NCBI RefSeq assembly: GCF_003957375.1 | Contig: NZ_CP025473.1 | Coordinates: forward strand, 1,265,501 to 1,329,500 | DNA: 64,000 bases | Source: Enterococcus mundtii | Lineage (GTDB): Bacteria; Bacillota; Bacilli; Lactobacillales; Enterococcaceae | Reading direction: 5' to 3' | Shown: piece by piece, positions 8,117 to 18,000 of the stretch | Position numbering within the stretch: the first letter of the stretch is position 1 | Layout of the letters: every line of letters starts with the position of its first letter | Position numbers and translations under genes: made by a program | Notes under the pieces: generated by a model | Databases searched by the model: none | What the model was told of the DNA's origin: nothing | Seen by the model: the letters and a program-made list of their open reading frames with translations, nothing else

Positions 8117-9577
8117 GTGGAAGAGATTCTTGAACGATTAATATCGAATGATTACAAAAAACGTGTCGTATTTATCTTGAATACTTTAGAAAGAAGAAAA
8201 AATGTGACCGTTCAATATCTTGCAAAAAGTCTCAAAGTAACTAGAAGAACGATTACCAATGATTTAAAAACGATTCAAGATGAATTTTCCGACACAATTG
8301 AAATATTGACTTCCTATAAAGGGGTCAGCATGTTTGTATTGAACCATTTTAAATTATTCGAGAAAAAAAAATCTTATTACATGAATGAAGACTTAGTAAA
8401 AGTGACAACAAGTATCCTTACAGGTGAACTGAAGCAGGTGATCGATTGGAGCTGGGAATTACACTACTGTGAGAAAACAGTGATCCAAAAAATGCGAAAG
8501 CTAAAGAAAATCTGCCATCAATATGGTTTGAATTTAAAACTTTCACCGGTTGAATTTATAGGGAAAGAGATCAGAATCAGAAAACTGTTTATTGATCTTT
8601 ACATTAAATCAGCTTATCTAGAGATCGAAGATTATTGCCCCTATAAAAATGAAATGGAAGAAATAACCAAAATTGTTTTGGCATTATGTTCGGATGTTTC
8701 CCAATCAATCACAAAGAAAATACTTGCTTTAACTTTTATCCGGTTTGGAAAAGACAAATTATATATCCAGTCGCGATTGTTAGATTGGTTTAGAAACAAT
8801 CCCTTAACGAATCAATTATTCGTTGAATTTATTCAATTAGATTGTTTCAAGACCTACTCTAAAGAAGTCATTTTTGAAGAGTGTTGTTTTATAGCTTGTA
8901 TGATCCATTTACATGAATGTTATTACACAGAGATAGAAAAACACAATAAAGGATTTGCAGAATACTTTGGTTTTTCCGAGACAGTCAAACATTTGGTTTT
9001 AGATCTCAAGAGTGTTCTCGGGAACCGGATCCAAGTTGATAATGAGCAACTGTATTCAATTGTCAATTGCTTTTTATTTCAAGAGAAAATCAAACAGGAA
9101 CTTGAAATTGATTTTTCATATAACGATGAAGAATCGGCGATGTTGATTGATTCAATCAACCGGCGACTATATAAAGAAATGAATACAGTCATCAAAAAAA
9201 ATAAAGCGATCCAAAAGAATTTCCTTCAAAAAAGATGTGCTTCGTCATTTACTTCTGACTTATTACTTTTCTTATATACGAACAAGGCATGTGAAGTTTT
9301 AAGTACAGTTGTTGTTGCATTGAAACGAGGATTTTTAACGGATTTTGCTTTAAATGAAATTATTGAAAGATATCTACACACTAGAGCAAGCATCATGTAC
9401 CAGGAACAATTGGAAACCATTGAAAATCCACTTGATGTAGATATATTAGTGACAAATATACTACCATTTCCGTATCAAGTTGGTGATAAAACCAAAATGT
9501 TTTATCTACCAGAAAAAGCAGATATTGACCGAACGATGGATATCGTTTCAGACTTGCTCGTTACGGATTTTAGATAA
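8117..9577 (+). CDS. Mga-like transcriptional regulator
   Basis: A 486-aa DNA-binding regulator. The N-terminal HTH is around VQYLAKSLKVTRRTITNDLKTIQ (34-56), followed by a second HTH-like region and a long, helix-rich C-terminal part as in Mga/AtxA/PRD-type virulence regulators. The start is GTG at 8117, preceded by GGGGGAAGG. It ends 35 bp before the first T4SS-like gene, with no obvious terminator between, so it may lead that operon and control it or the adjacent adhesins (inference). It has the same size class as the regulator disrupted at 3125-6181, so the region originally held two related regulators. Confidence 0.85.
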   Translation: MEEILERLISNDYKKRVVFILNTLERRKNVTVQYLAKSLKVTRRTITNDLKTIQDEFSDTIEILTSYKGVSMFVLNHFKLFEKKKSYYMNEDLVKVTTSILTGELKQVIDWSWELHYCEKTVIQKMRKLKKICHQYGLNLKLSPVEFIGKEIRIRKLFIDLYIKSAYLEIEDYCPYKNEMEEITKIVLALCSDVSQSITKKILALTFIRFGKDKLYIQSRLLDWFRNNPLTNQLFVEFIQLDCFKTYSKEVIFEECCFIACMIHLHECYYTEIEKHNKGFAEYFGFSETVKHLVLDLKSVLGNRIQVDNEQLYSIVNCFLFQEKIKQELEIDFSYNDEESAMLIDSINRRLYKEMNTVIKKNKAIQKNFLQKRCASSFTSDLLLFLYTNKACEVLSTVVVALKRGFLTDFALNEIIERYLHTRASIMYQEQLETIENPLDVDILVTNILPFPYQVGDKTKMFYLPEKADIDRTMDIVSDLLVTDFR

Positions 9578-9612
9578 TAACAAAGATAACTTATGTCGTT
9601 TAGGAGGACAAG

Positions 9613-9939
9613 TTGAAAAACTCAAAGACTTGGTATTATAAATTACTTTTACTATTTTTATTTCTTGTATTCGCGTATACGGCAAATCGGACCATCCTAA
9701 TTTACGAGAATTTCCGACAACAGACAGAAGATATCGCACAAGTCTTGGTTCGCACAATCGACCAGTTTGGACTAGAAGTTAGTCGCTTTGAGTTTGATTT
9801 TAGCTATAGTATAGCAAGTATCATTGGTACATTGACAATCGTGGGGGGCTTGCTCTTGGTATCTTGTATCATTCAGGTATGCCGAAACATACCGAGTTTG
9901 AATATGGAAGTGCCAGATGGGGCAACAAAAAAGACATAA
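9613..9939 (+). CDS. VirD4 N-terminal membrane part (frame-split)
   Basis: The TTG start at 9613 has a perfect AGGAGG upstream. The encoded 108 aa contain two membrane segments (about 8-25 and 64-84) with a short external loop, the normal N-terminus of a VirD4/TraG coupling protein. The second segment runs into the G6 tract at 9843-9848. A -1 shift there (G GGG GGC in the zero frame) continues as LALGILYHSG... into the conserved EYGSARWGNKKDI of the next ORF, giving a canonical ~579-aa VirD4. Without a shift, translation ends at 9939 in a non-conserved tail. Just before that stop is another classic slippery heptamer, A AAA AAG (9927-9933). It is best read as one gene with 9864-11351, broken or recoded. 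Confidence 0.7.
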   Translation: MKNSKTWYYKLLLLFLFLVFAYTANRTILIYENFRQQTEDIAQVLVRTIDQFGLEVSRFEFDFSYSIASIIGTLTIVGGLLLVSCIIQVCRNIPSLNMEVPDGATKKT

Positions 9940-11351
9940 AGCCAATGATGGATAAAAAAAAAGACAACAATATCATTCTCACAAAAAGTGAATCGCTATC
10001 TATGTCTGGTCGTATGAAGATCACTAAATCTAATAACTTTAATCGGAATAAGAATGTCATCGTAGTAGGAGGAGCTGGATCAGGGAAAACAAGATTTTAT
10101 GTGAAACCAAATTTGATGCAACTGCATTCCTCTTATGTCGTCAGTGATTCTAAAGGACTATTGTTAAGCGAGACAGCAACAATGTTTAAAGAAGCAGGTT
10201 ATGAAATCAAGGTTTTTGACTTGATCACGCGGGAAAATACAGACTACTATAATCCTTTTACTTACATCCGTACCGAAGACGATATTTTAAAAGTCGTCAA
10301 CAACTTGATCAAAAATACTTCAGATCCTGAAAAAAAGGGTGGCGATGATTTTTGGGAAAAAGCTGAAACTGCCTTATTGATGGCTACATTCAGTTATCTT
10401 TTGCAAGAAGTTGATGAAGAAGATCAAACATTGACGAACGTCGTTGAAATGGTCCGCTTAGCAAACTGTCCAGAGGATGTGCCAGATTATGTTTCCCCAC
10501 TAGATGTGATTTTCAATGAACTTGAAGAAAAAGATCCTGCCAACTTTGCAGTGGCGCAATACAAAATTTTCAAATTAGCGGGGGATCGCACCGCAAAAAG
10601 TATTTTAGTCAGCTTAGGTGTGCGATTATCACCTTTTGATATTCCGAATATCAAAAAAATCGTGAGTAAAGATACTTTAGCATTAGACACCGTTGGGGAC
10701 AAGAAAACCATTATCTATATTTTATTGTCAGATACAGATACAAGTTTCAATTTCTTAGCAAGTATGTTGTACCAACAATTATTCGATAGCTTAGTTTACA
10801 AAGCAGACAATGTCTACAAAGGTCGTCTACCACATCATGTGCGATGTGTCTTAGATGAATTTGCCAATATAGGACAGATTCCAGACTTTGAAAAAGTGAT
10901 TTCAGTGATTCGAAGTCGTGAGATATCGGTCAATGTGATCTTACAAAACATTAGTCAGCTTAAAAATTTGTACAAAGATACTTGGGAAACAATCATCGGG
11001 ACCAGTGACGTTTTTCTTTATTTAGGTGGGATGGAGTTAAGCACGCATGAGTATATCTCCAAATTACTAGGAAAGAAAACGATCCAGCACAAGAACATTA
11101 GTATCACCAAAGGTAGTAATGGGAACTACAGTGAAAATTATCAAAAAATGGGTCGGAATTTATTGGATGTAGATGAAGTGGCGAATCTTAGTGGAACAAA
11201 AGCGATTTTGAAGATCCGTGGAATAGTTCCGTTTATCTCAGAAAAATATGATATTACGAAACATAAAAATTATAAAAAACTCGGAGATGTGACTCCAGAG
11301 AATTGGTACGAAAGAAATCAATCACCAAAAAATGAAGAGGAGAATAAATAG
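9864..11351 (+). CDS. virD4: VirD4/TraG-type coupling ATPase, cytosolic part
   Basis: AAA+/RecA-type coupling protein that brings substrates to a type IV secretion channel at the membrane. It opens with the family hallmark EYGSARWGNKKDI, then Walker A GGAGSGKT (about residue 150-160 of the joined protein) and Walker B VRCVLDEFANIG (about 411), plus the conserved ILQNISQLKNLY and TSDVFLYLGG segments. The nominal start is a TTG without a good RBS, inside the upstream ORF and 76 nt overlapped. This argues that the membrane anchor is encoded by 9613-9939 and that the gene is split by a frameshift at the 9843-9848 G run. No relaxase gene accompanies it. The VirB2-like gene starts 2 nt after the stop. 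Confidence 0.9.
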   Translation: MYHSGMPKHTEFEYGSARWGNKKDIKPMMDKKKDNNIILTKSESLSMSGRMKITKSNNFNRNKNVIVVGGAGSGKTRFYVKPNLMQLHSSYVVSDSKGLLLSETATMFKEAGYEIKVFDLITRENTDYYNPFTYIRTEDDILKVVNNLIKNTSDPEKKGGDDFWEKAETALLMATFSYLLQEVDEEDQTLTNVVEMVRLANCPEDVPDYVSPLDVIFNELEEKDPANFAVAQYKIFKLAGDRTAKSILVSLGVRLSPFDIPNIKKIVSKDTLALDTVGDKKTIIYILLSDTDTSFNFLASMLYQQLFDSLVYKADNVYKGRLPHHVRCVLDEFANIGQIPDFEKVISVIRSREISVNVILQNISQLKNLYKDTWETIIGTSDVFLYLGGMELSTHEYISKLLGKKTIQHKNISITKGSNGNYSENYQKMGRNLLDVDEVANLSGTKAILKIRGIVPFISEKYDITKHKNYKKLGDVTPENWYERNQSPKNEEENK

Positions 11352-11353
11352 AA

Positions 11354-11590
11354 ATGAACAATAACCAACAATTATTACAGGATGTATTTAACTTGATTTC
11401 AAGATTTACGATGGTTGGCGGAGGATTATGGATTATTTGGGGAACTGTCATCCTAGCTGGTGCATTAAAAGATAAAAATGGTCCACAGTTACAACAAGGG
11501 ATTTGGCAAGTGGTCGGCGGTGCCTTGATTTTAGTAGCCGCAGTTTGGTTTGTAACTGCATTTGATGTTGGTTCACTTTTAAGTAGATAA
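11354..11590 (+). CDS. VirB2-like (Maff2-type) small membrane protein
   Basis: A 78-aa hydrophobic protein with two membrane helices: FTMVGGGLWIIWGTVILAGAL and a second at WQVVGGALILVAAVWFVTAF. They are separated by a charged loop (KDKNGPQLQQG). The size, topology and slot between virD4 and virB6 match the Maff2/VirB2-like proteins of Firmicute conjugative elements, thought to be pilin-like or channel components. This assignment rests on context and topology, not on a diagnostic motif. It starts 2 nt after virD4, so translation is probably coupled. Confidence 0.65.
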   Translation: MNNNQQLLQDVFNLISRFTMVGGGLWIIWGTVILAGALKDKNGPQLQQGIWQVVGGALILVAAVWFVTAFDVGSLLSR

Positions 11591-11618
11591 AAAATTTTAA
11601 TAGAAAGAAGGTGAATCA

Positions 11619-12443
11619 GTGCGCGCAGCGATAATGATGCTATTCACCCAGATGATGGGGTACTTGAATGGTGAAAATATTGCAAATACCTTAAGTTTGG
11701 GATTACAAGAATATATGGCTTCTGCCTATAGAGTAGCAGGAGAGATCCAACAAACGATAATAGCTCCAGTAGCTTTTTCCATACTAGCGGTATTTATCTT
11801 ATTTGAGTTTCAAAAAATTTCTTTAAAAGTGGAGAATGCTGGTGGTGCTCCTACTTTGGGATTTGAAATGATCATGAAATCCTTTGTGAAATTTATTATT
11901 TGCTATATTGTCATCTTAAGAATTCAAGTGATCCTTGATGCTATTGTCGCATTAGGATCGATGTTAGCTGGACAAATACTGGCATACAATAGAACCGATC
12001 TTTTAGACTCTTATTACAATGTTGTGGATTCAGTCGTACAAAGCCTTTCGTGGTGGGAAGTAATGGTTGTATTAATGATCTTTGTGGTTCTATTCCTTGT
12101 TTCTTTAGTTGTAGGGGTTTTTATCCATGTTATCGTATACCTGAGGTTTTTTGAGTTATATATCTTTAGTGCGATTGCTCCTATTTCAATGGCGGCATTA
12201 CCTAATCAAGAATTTTCAACTATGGCAAAAGGATTTTTCAAGAATTTTGCCGCTTCCTCACTGCATGCTGTAATGATTGCATTAGTGTTGACCATTTATC
12301 CTTTGATTTTCGTGAATTTTTTGGATAGTCATAGAAGAGGTATGTGGTCGTTGATTTTTGGTTTGACGATTTACATGATTGCTTTGATTTTTGCAATCAA
12401 CAAAACGAAAGGATGGGCGAAGATGATTGTATCTGCCTCATAG
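11619..12443 (+). CDS. VirB6-like polytopic membrane protein
   Basis: A 274-aa integral membrane protein with about six hydrophobic segments, including IAPVAFSILAVFILFEF, FIICYIVILRIQVIL, VMVVLMIFVVLFLVSLVVGVF and an Ala/Ser-rich YIFSAIAPISMAALP. The latter resembles the conserved central region of VirB6/TrbL-type channel proteins of Gram-positive T4SSs. The GTG start at 11619 is preceded by GAAAGAAGG. It sits in the expected order VirB2-like, VirB6, PrgI, VirB4. It probably forms part of the inner translocation channel. Confidence 0.75.
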   Translation: MRAAIMMLFTQMMGYLNGENIANTLSLGLQEYMASAYRVAGEIQQTIIAPVAFSILAVFILFEFQKISLKVENAGGAPTLGFEMIMKSFVKFIICYIVILRIQVILDAIVALGSMLAGQILAYNRTDLLDSYYNVVDSVVQSLSWWEVMVVLMIFVVLFLVSLVVGVFIHVIVYLRFFELYIFSAIAPISMAALPNQEFSTMAKGFFKNFAASSLHAVMIALVLTIYPLIFVNFLDSHRRGMWSLIFGLTIYMIALIFAINKTKGWAKMIVSAS

Positions 12444-12458
12444 AAAGGAGTAAAAGTG

Positions 12459-12809
12459 ATGGCAATTGAAGTAAAAGTCCATAAAGATGTACGCGAATAT
12501 AAAGAGCGGATCGTAGCCGGCATGAGCGTACGTCAATTAGGCTTTCTGTCTGTCGCAGGTTTGACTAATATCGTGATCAGTTTTGTGTTTGTTCGTTTTT
12601 TTGGCTATTCCATGGACGTAATCAGTTGGTTGATGATTCTCGTTTCAATGCCAATCGTCGCTTTTGGGTGGCTAAAAAAAGAGGGACTGCCTTTTGAACG
12701 CTATTTGAAATACTTTTTTATTTACCATTTTGATCAAGGAGTAGTTGTTTATGAAGAATCTGATACGTCCCAATTTCATGAAAGTGAACTTCAGACAAAA
12801 CAAGAATAA
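12459..12809 (+). CDS. prgI: PrgI family (VirB3-like) protein
   Basis: A 116-aa protein with the PrgI layout. A soluble N-terminus (MAIEVKVHKDVREYKERIVAG, compare the typical start of PrgI proteins) precedes two membrane helices, LGFLSVAGLTNIVISFVFV and VISWLMILVSMPIVAFGW, and a conserved KKEGLPFERYLKYFF. VirB3/PrgI proteins anchor the VirB4 ATPase to the channel. The ATG at 12459 has AAAGGAG at good spacing. The gene overlaps virB4 by 59 nt, and virB4 has its own RBS inside it, which implies translational coupling. Confidence 0.88.
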   Translation: MAIEVKVHKDVREYKERIVAGMSVRQLGFLSVAGLTNIVISFVFVRFFGYSMDVISWLMILVSMPIVAFGWLKKEGLPFERYLKYFFIYHFDQGVVVYEESDTSQFHESELQTKQE

Positions 12810-15060
12810 GAAAAATATGCAAGAAGAAAAAAAATCTTTTTTACTTTTTGAAGAAATCTATGATAACGGCATTTGTCTAATTTCTGAGAATGAATACTCA
12901 ATAACGATTAATATTGACGATATAAGTTATCAGCTTTGTTCCGAGGAACAACGTATGCAGAATTTCATTAAATATTGTGAGTTTTTAAATTCTTTAGAAG
13001 CTTCTATCGATTACAAAGTCACACTGGTAAAAAAGAAAAAAACAGTCGAAGAATTGAATCATGTGCTTTTTAAAGAAAAAAATGAACAATATGATGATAG
13101 ATACCGTCAAGAAATGAATGACTATCTAAAAGCGAAAATCAACGAAAAGAAGAATGCGTTTGAAAAGAAAATTTTTATTACCTTTACTCAAAAACATGAG
13201 AATCAGGAATTTGCTGAAAGAGAGTTGCTCTTAATTGCCGATCAAATGGATTTATTCGCTCGAAAAATTGGTTCTAGCATCCATATTTTAAAAGGGGAAG
13301 AACGCAAAGAATTGATCGGTCAAATCCTAAATAATGAGAATCATACATTACTACCGAAACAAGTCGATCTCAAATTAGATAAACACCTGATCAGAATCGA
13401 TAACAAACTAAATCAGACCCTCTATCTGAATGGTTATCCTGCCGAACTATCAGATGAATGCTTGACAGGACTTATGGAGATCGATGAGGAAATCACTCTT
13501 ACAGTGAGTTGTAAACCGATACCGATGGCAAGTAGTTTCGATTTAGTAAAGACTAAAATGGCTTATATGGATCAGCAGAAAGTGGATGAGCAGCGTAAAG
13601 CCTTAAACAGTGGGTACGATTATGACATGCTACCATATGATCTAACTTATTCTCTGGATGAAGCAAAAGAGCTTTTAGATTCATTACAAAGTAAAAGCCA
13701 GAAACTATTTGAAGTAACTGTGTTGATCAATTTCTACGCAGAGAATCAGGATAAATTAAATAAAATCGCCAGTAAAATCAAATCGGTAGGACGAAGATTT
13801 GGCTGCACGATCATTGAACTTGCTTATTTACAGAAGCTTGCTTTAAATACGAGTTTACCAATTGGAAAAAATCATGTTCCATTGAATCGATTATTAGCCA
13901 CATCGGCGGTTGCTGCATTGATGCCATTCTCAATTTCTGAAATGCTCCATGAGAACGGAAATTATTATGGAATCAATTCAGTGACAAAAAATCTAACGAT
14001 TCTTGATCGAAAGAAACTAATGGCACCGAATGGATTTGTCTTGGGGACACCAGGATCAGGTAAGAGTTTCTCTGTCAAACGAGAAATCGTTAATGTTTTA
14101 CTTAGGAACGACAAAGACGAAGTGATCGTCATTGATCCTGAATCGGAATATCAGCATATTTGTTCAGAATTTGATGGCCAAATGGTTCGATTGGCTGGTA
14201 ATTCAAACACCTGCATCAATCCAATGGATATTAATAGTAACTATGGCGATGATGCAGACCCAATCGCTTTAAAAACCCAATTTTTGATTTCACTTTGTGA
14301 GCTGATCACTGGAGGTATTTTAGGATTATCTTCCCAACAAAAAACAATCATCGACCGAGTATGCCGAAAAATTTACCAAGAACAGACGCAGTTACCGACA
14401 TTAAAAGAGTTTTATATGGCGCTAAATGCACAGCCAGAAGAAGAAGCAAAGCAATTGGCGATTGAATTAGAACTTTACACAGAAGGTAGTTTAGCACTAT
14501 TTTCTAAAAAAACAAATGTGGATCTGAATAAACGTTTGATTATTTTTGACATCAAAGATTTAGGAAAACAACTCAAGCCGTTTGGAATGTTAGTTGTGTT
14601 AGATCAAATTTGGAACCGAATCACGTTGAATCGAGAATCAGGAATTCGTACATGGTTATATATTGATGAATTACAGTTACTCTTTACAAATGAATACTCA
14701 GAAAATTATTTCTTTGAATTGTGGAGTAGGGCAAGAAAGTGGGGCGCTATACCGACGGGGATCACCCAAAATGTAGAGACGTTATTGCTTTCGGATCTAG
14801 CTAGAAGAATGCTTTCAAATAGTGATTTCGTTGTCATGTTCAATCAAGCAAAATCTGACCGCTCAGAGTTGACTCGTTTATTCGATATATCGGAAGAGCA
14901 GGAAAAGTATGTGTTGAATGGAAGTGAAGGTACTGGATTGATGGTGTTTGGGGACACGATCATCCCATTTGAAGACCGACTTCCTAAAGAAACAAATCTC
15001 TATCAAATTATGACAACTAAACCTGGTGAAGAGGTAAAGACAAAGCAAGATTATGAATGA
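12751..15060 (+). CDS. virB4: VirB4-type T4SS ATPase
   Basis: The motor ATPase of the secretion machine, 769 aa from the ATG at 12751 (AAGGAG 9 nt upstream). The N-terminal TraC/VirB4-type domain is followed by the ATPase core with Walker A GTPGSGKS near residue 431, the conserved VIDPESEYQHICSEFDGQM, Walker B TWLYIDELQLLF near 633, and the WSRARKWGAIPTGITQN segment typical of the family. Length is normal. It overlaps the next gene by 8 nt. Together with VirD4, VirB6 and PrgI it establishes that this operon encodes a T4SS-like machine. Confidence 0.95.
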   Translation: MKNLIRPNFMKVNFRQNKNKKNMQEEKKSFLLFEEIYDNGICLISENEYSITINIDDISYQLCSEEQRMQNFIKYCEFLNSLEASIDYKVTLVKKKKTVEELNHVLFKEKNEQYDDRYRQEMNDYLKAKINEKKNAFEKKIFITFTQKHENQEFAERELLLIADQMDLFARKIGSSIHILKGEERKELIGQILNNENHTLLPKQVDLKLDKHLIRIDNKLNQTLYLNGYPAELSDECLTGLMEIDEEITLTVSCKPIPMASSFDLVKTKMAYMDQQKVDEQRKALNSGYDYDMLPYDLTYSLDEAKELLDSLQSKSQKLFEVTVLINFYAENQDKLNKIASKIKSVGRRFGCTIIELAYLQKLALNTSLPIGKNHVPLNRLLATSAVAALMPFSISEMLHENGNYYGINSVTKNLTILDRKKLMAPNGFVLGTPGSGKSFSVKREIVNVLLRNDKDEVIVIDPESEYQHICSEFDGQMVRLAGNSNTCINPMDINSNYGDDADPIALKTQFLISLCELITGGILGLSSQQKTIIDRVCRKIYQEQTQLPTLKEFYMALNAQPEEEAKQLAIELELYTEGSLALFSKKTNVDLNKRLIIFDIKDLGKQLKPFGMLVVLDQIWNRITLNRESGIRTWLYIDELQLLFTNEYSENYFFELWSRARKWGAIPTGITQNVETLLLSDLARRMLSNSDFVVMFNQAKSDRSELTRLFDISEEQEKYVLNGSEGTGLMVFGDTIIPFEDRLPKETNLYQIMTTKPGEEVKTKQDYE

Positions 15061-18000
15061 AACATACGAGGGGAATAAACAAGAAAACAACAAGCAGCAA
15101 GATTTGTTATCGATCAAATTGAACCGTGTCAGTACGAAAGAGCAAAAAAAGAAAGCATTGAAGAAGCGACTCCGATTAAAAAAACGTCAACAACAATTAG
15201 CAAGAAAAAAAAGAGACAACTTACAGCTGAAAAACAGAAATATCGTTGATTTCAAACAACATATGGTGAATAGCCAGTCAAGAAAAGATCCATTAAGTAA
15301 AGGCGTAACAAGCAAAAAAACGAACGACAGTGGTTTTAAAAAGCGCCATCTTATGACAAATAAAAAAAAGTTAAACAAAATAAATAGAAATAAAAAACAT
15401 AGTACCACTAGAGAAAAGGCCTATTTCATAAAGAATAAACATCGCTCACCTAAAGAAATCGATCATGCGCTTTTAGGAATAAAAAAAAGAAAAAGTTCAA
15501 CTCATAATAGTAGGACGAATCAGCGAATTCAGCTCTCCTCTGAAAAAATCAACAAGCAAAAGCTAGGCTCAAAAAAGTTCTACCATAAGAAATCAGAAAG
15601 TCTAGATAAAAATGCTCTCGATCTAGCTGGAATCAAGAACACACTTACTGCAAATAAGCAGTCTAGCGCAAAGAAGCTTGAAGATAAACTATTCGGTATC
15701 AAAGACAAACTTGAACGTAAACATCAAGTGTTGAGTAACTCCAATAAAATCAAACGATTAAAAAAGCAAACCAAAATTCCATCGAAAAAGAAATTCAAAC
15801 CCAAACTGAAAAAAAATCTGGCACAAGCAGCAATAGATACAGTGGGCAGGAACAAAGAAGGCGAATTAAATATTCTTGGGGTTCTTTTAGTCTTATTGAT
15901 TATTCTCAAACTGATCCTTATGTTATTGTCCGTCAAAGTGATGATGATTTTGGCGGTCGTGATCGTCGTAATCGTCGTAATTATCGCTATCTTTAATTTT
16001 ATCGCTAGTATATTTACGATAAAAACAGAAGATATGGCATTAGCAGAGGCATATGAACATGTCACATTTTTGGATGCCAAGATGAATAAAGAAGTACAAA
16101 AGGTTTTTGAAGATTTTTCAGAAAATTCTGAAATTGAAGAAGTTTATTTCGTTGTAAATGGTGTGGCACGACCAGATAATAATTTTTTGTATAGTTCTGA
16201 TGCAGATACTTATCTTTATTATTTAAATGCAAAATACGAAAACTATGATATCCAACAACGAATTTCAGCAGACAGTAATCTTTTTGGTGCAACGAGAGTC
16301 CGTGGAGAAGTAGAAGGAATCCATAGATATACCTTTAGTTACACGACAGAAATCGAAACAAGAGAAGTTCCGATCATTTATCCAGAAGAAGATGATGGAA
16401 CTGAGGAAGCACCAGAAGAATCAGAAGAAGATGATGGAACTGAGGAAGCGCCAGAAGAATCAGAAGAAGATAGTGGAACTGATGAAGCACCAGAAGAATC
16501 AGAAGAAGATAGTGGAACTGATGAAGCACCAGAAGGATCAGAAGAAGATAGTGGAACTGATGAAGCACCAGAAGAATCAGAAGAAGATAGTGGAACTGAT
16601 GAAGCACCAGAAGAATCAGAAGAAGATAGTGGAACTGAGGAAGCGCCAGAAGAGTCAGAAGAAGATGATGGAACTGATGAAGCACCAGAAGAATTAGAAG
16701 ATAGTGGGACCGAGGAAACATTAGAAGAAGACGATGATACCTCGCAAGAAACAAACGATTTAGAAGAAGAGATTGAAGAATCAGAGAATGAAGAGGAAAG
16801 CTCATCACATGAGGCGCAAACAAATAGAAACCCAAGTGACGAACAACCAGATCCACCTATCGAAGAAGATCGGCCAACTCATCGAACGATCAAAGTGGCA
16901 TTGATCAATATTGAGATCAAAACAATCAGCCAATTTATTGATGAAAATTCAGATACGCTTTCAGAAGAAGAAAAAGATAAGTTTGGTCCGATCCAGGAAT
17001 TAGATCGGTTTGAAAATAAAGTATTTTTACAAAGTCCTTTTGGTATGAATCAAGAGGCCATCGTTGTTGAAAAATATGGCTATCGTGGATTAAATGACAG
17101 AAATAAACAGAATTACATTGAATTACTAGCTGAAGCTGGTAAACCTGTTTACGGCATCGACAATTCTGGTTCAGGAAGAGTTCATGCCGTTGGGAATAGT
17201 TCTGTCACTATTAATACTTCTTTAAATAAAAGAGTTGTTTTATCTCCGTTAAAAAATATCAAAGTGAGAAACAGAGATTGGGTCAATGCTGAGACACTGA
17301 TAGGAGAAACAACGGGGAATTTGAAAGTTGAAGTCATTGAACGGCGAACACTCAGGCCAAATAGACACATTTACCCGTCTGCTTATATTTTTGATTTGAT
17401 ATATCAATATCCCTCTGAGATAGAAGGATTTATACATGATTCTTCAAGATCGATCTCGGGAAGTCTAAAAAATCCCGGACAAATGATTTTACAATGGGAA
17501 CATCTTGTCCGAGAAGCCTGTGAAAAGTATGGGATTCCAGAATATGTCAATATGATCTTAGCAATCATTCAAGTAGAGTCTGGTGGGGATGCAGAAAGAT
17601 TTCCTGATATTATGCAAGCTAGTGAATCACAAGGTTTAGCTCCTAATACAATTGAGGATCCAGAACTATCAATTGATCGAGGAACGCACTATTTTTCCCA
17701 ATTATTAGGTAAAGCGAAAACCTTACATCTTGATGATCGTGCGGCTCTTCAAGCCTATAACTACGGAGAAGACTTTTTAAATTGGTTAGCAACTACCAAT
17801 AAACAATATAGCTTTCTACATGCAGAGCTATATGCAAGAAAAAAAAGCAACAGACAGATCGTTCGTTATACTCATCCCGTAGCTGTAGCCCATGGATTTT
17901 CTTGGCGATATGCTTACGGAAATATGTTCTATGTACCTATTGTTACCAATTATCTCTGGCTCGAAAACTCAAGATTTCTTGAGACTGCGATCAATGAGAT

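Noticed and set aside
9927-9933. A AAA AAG as the main recoding site for VirD4
   Set aside because: A slip here would skip the conserved EYGSARWGNKK segment, which is encoded in the -1 frame upstream. The G6 tract is the better junction, so this is kept only as a secondary possibility.
16374-16856. Antisense and alternative-frame ORFs across the 39-bp repeats
   Set aside because: Same cause: an in-phase tandem repeat. The Leu/His-rich product mirrors Glu/Asp codons on the other strand.
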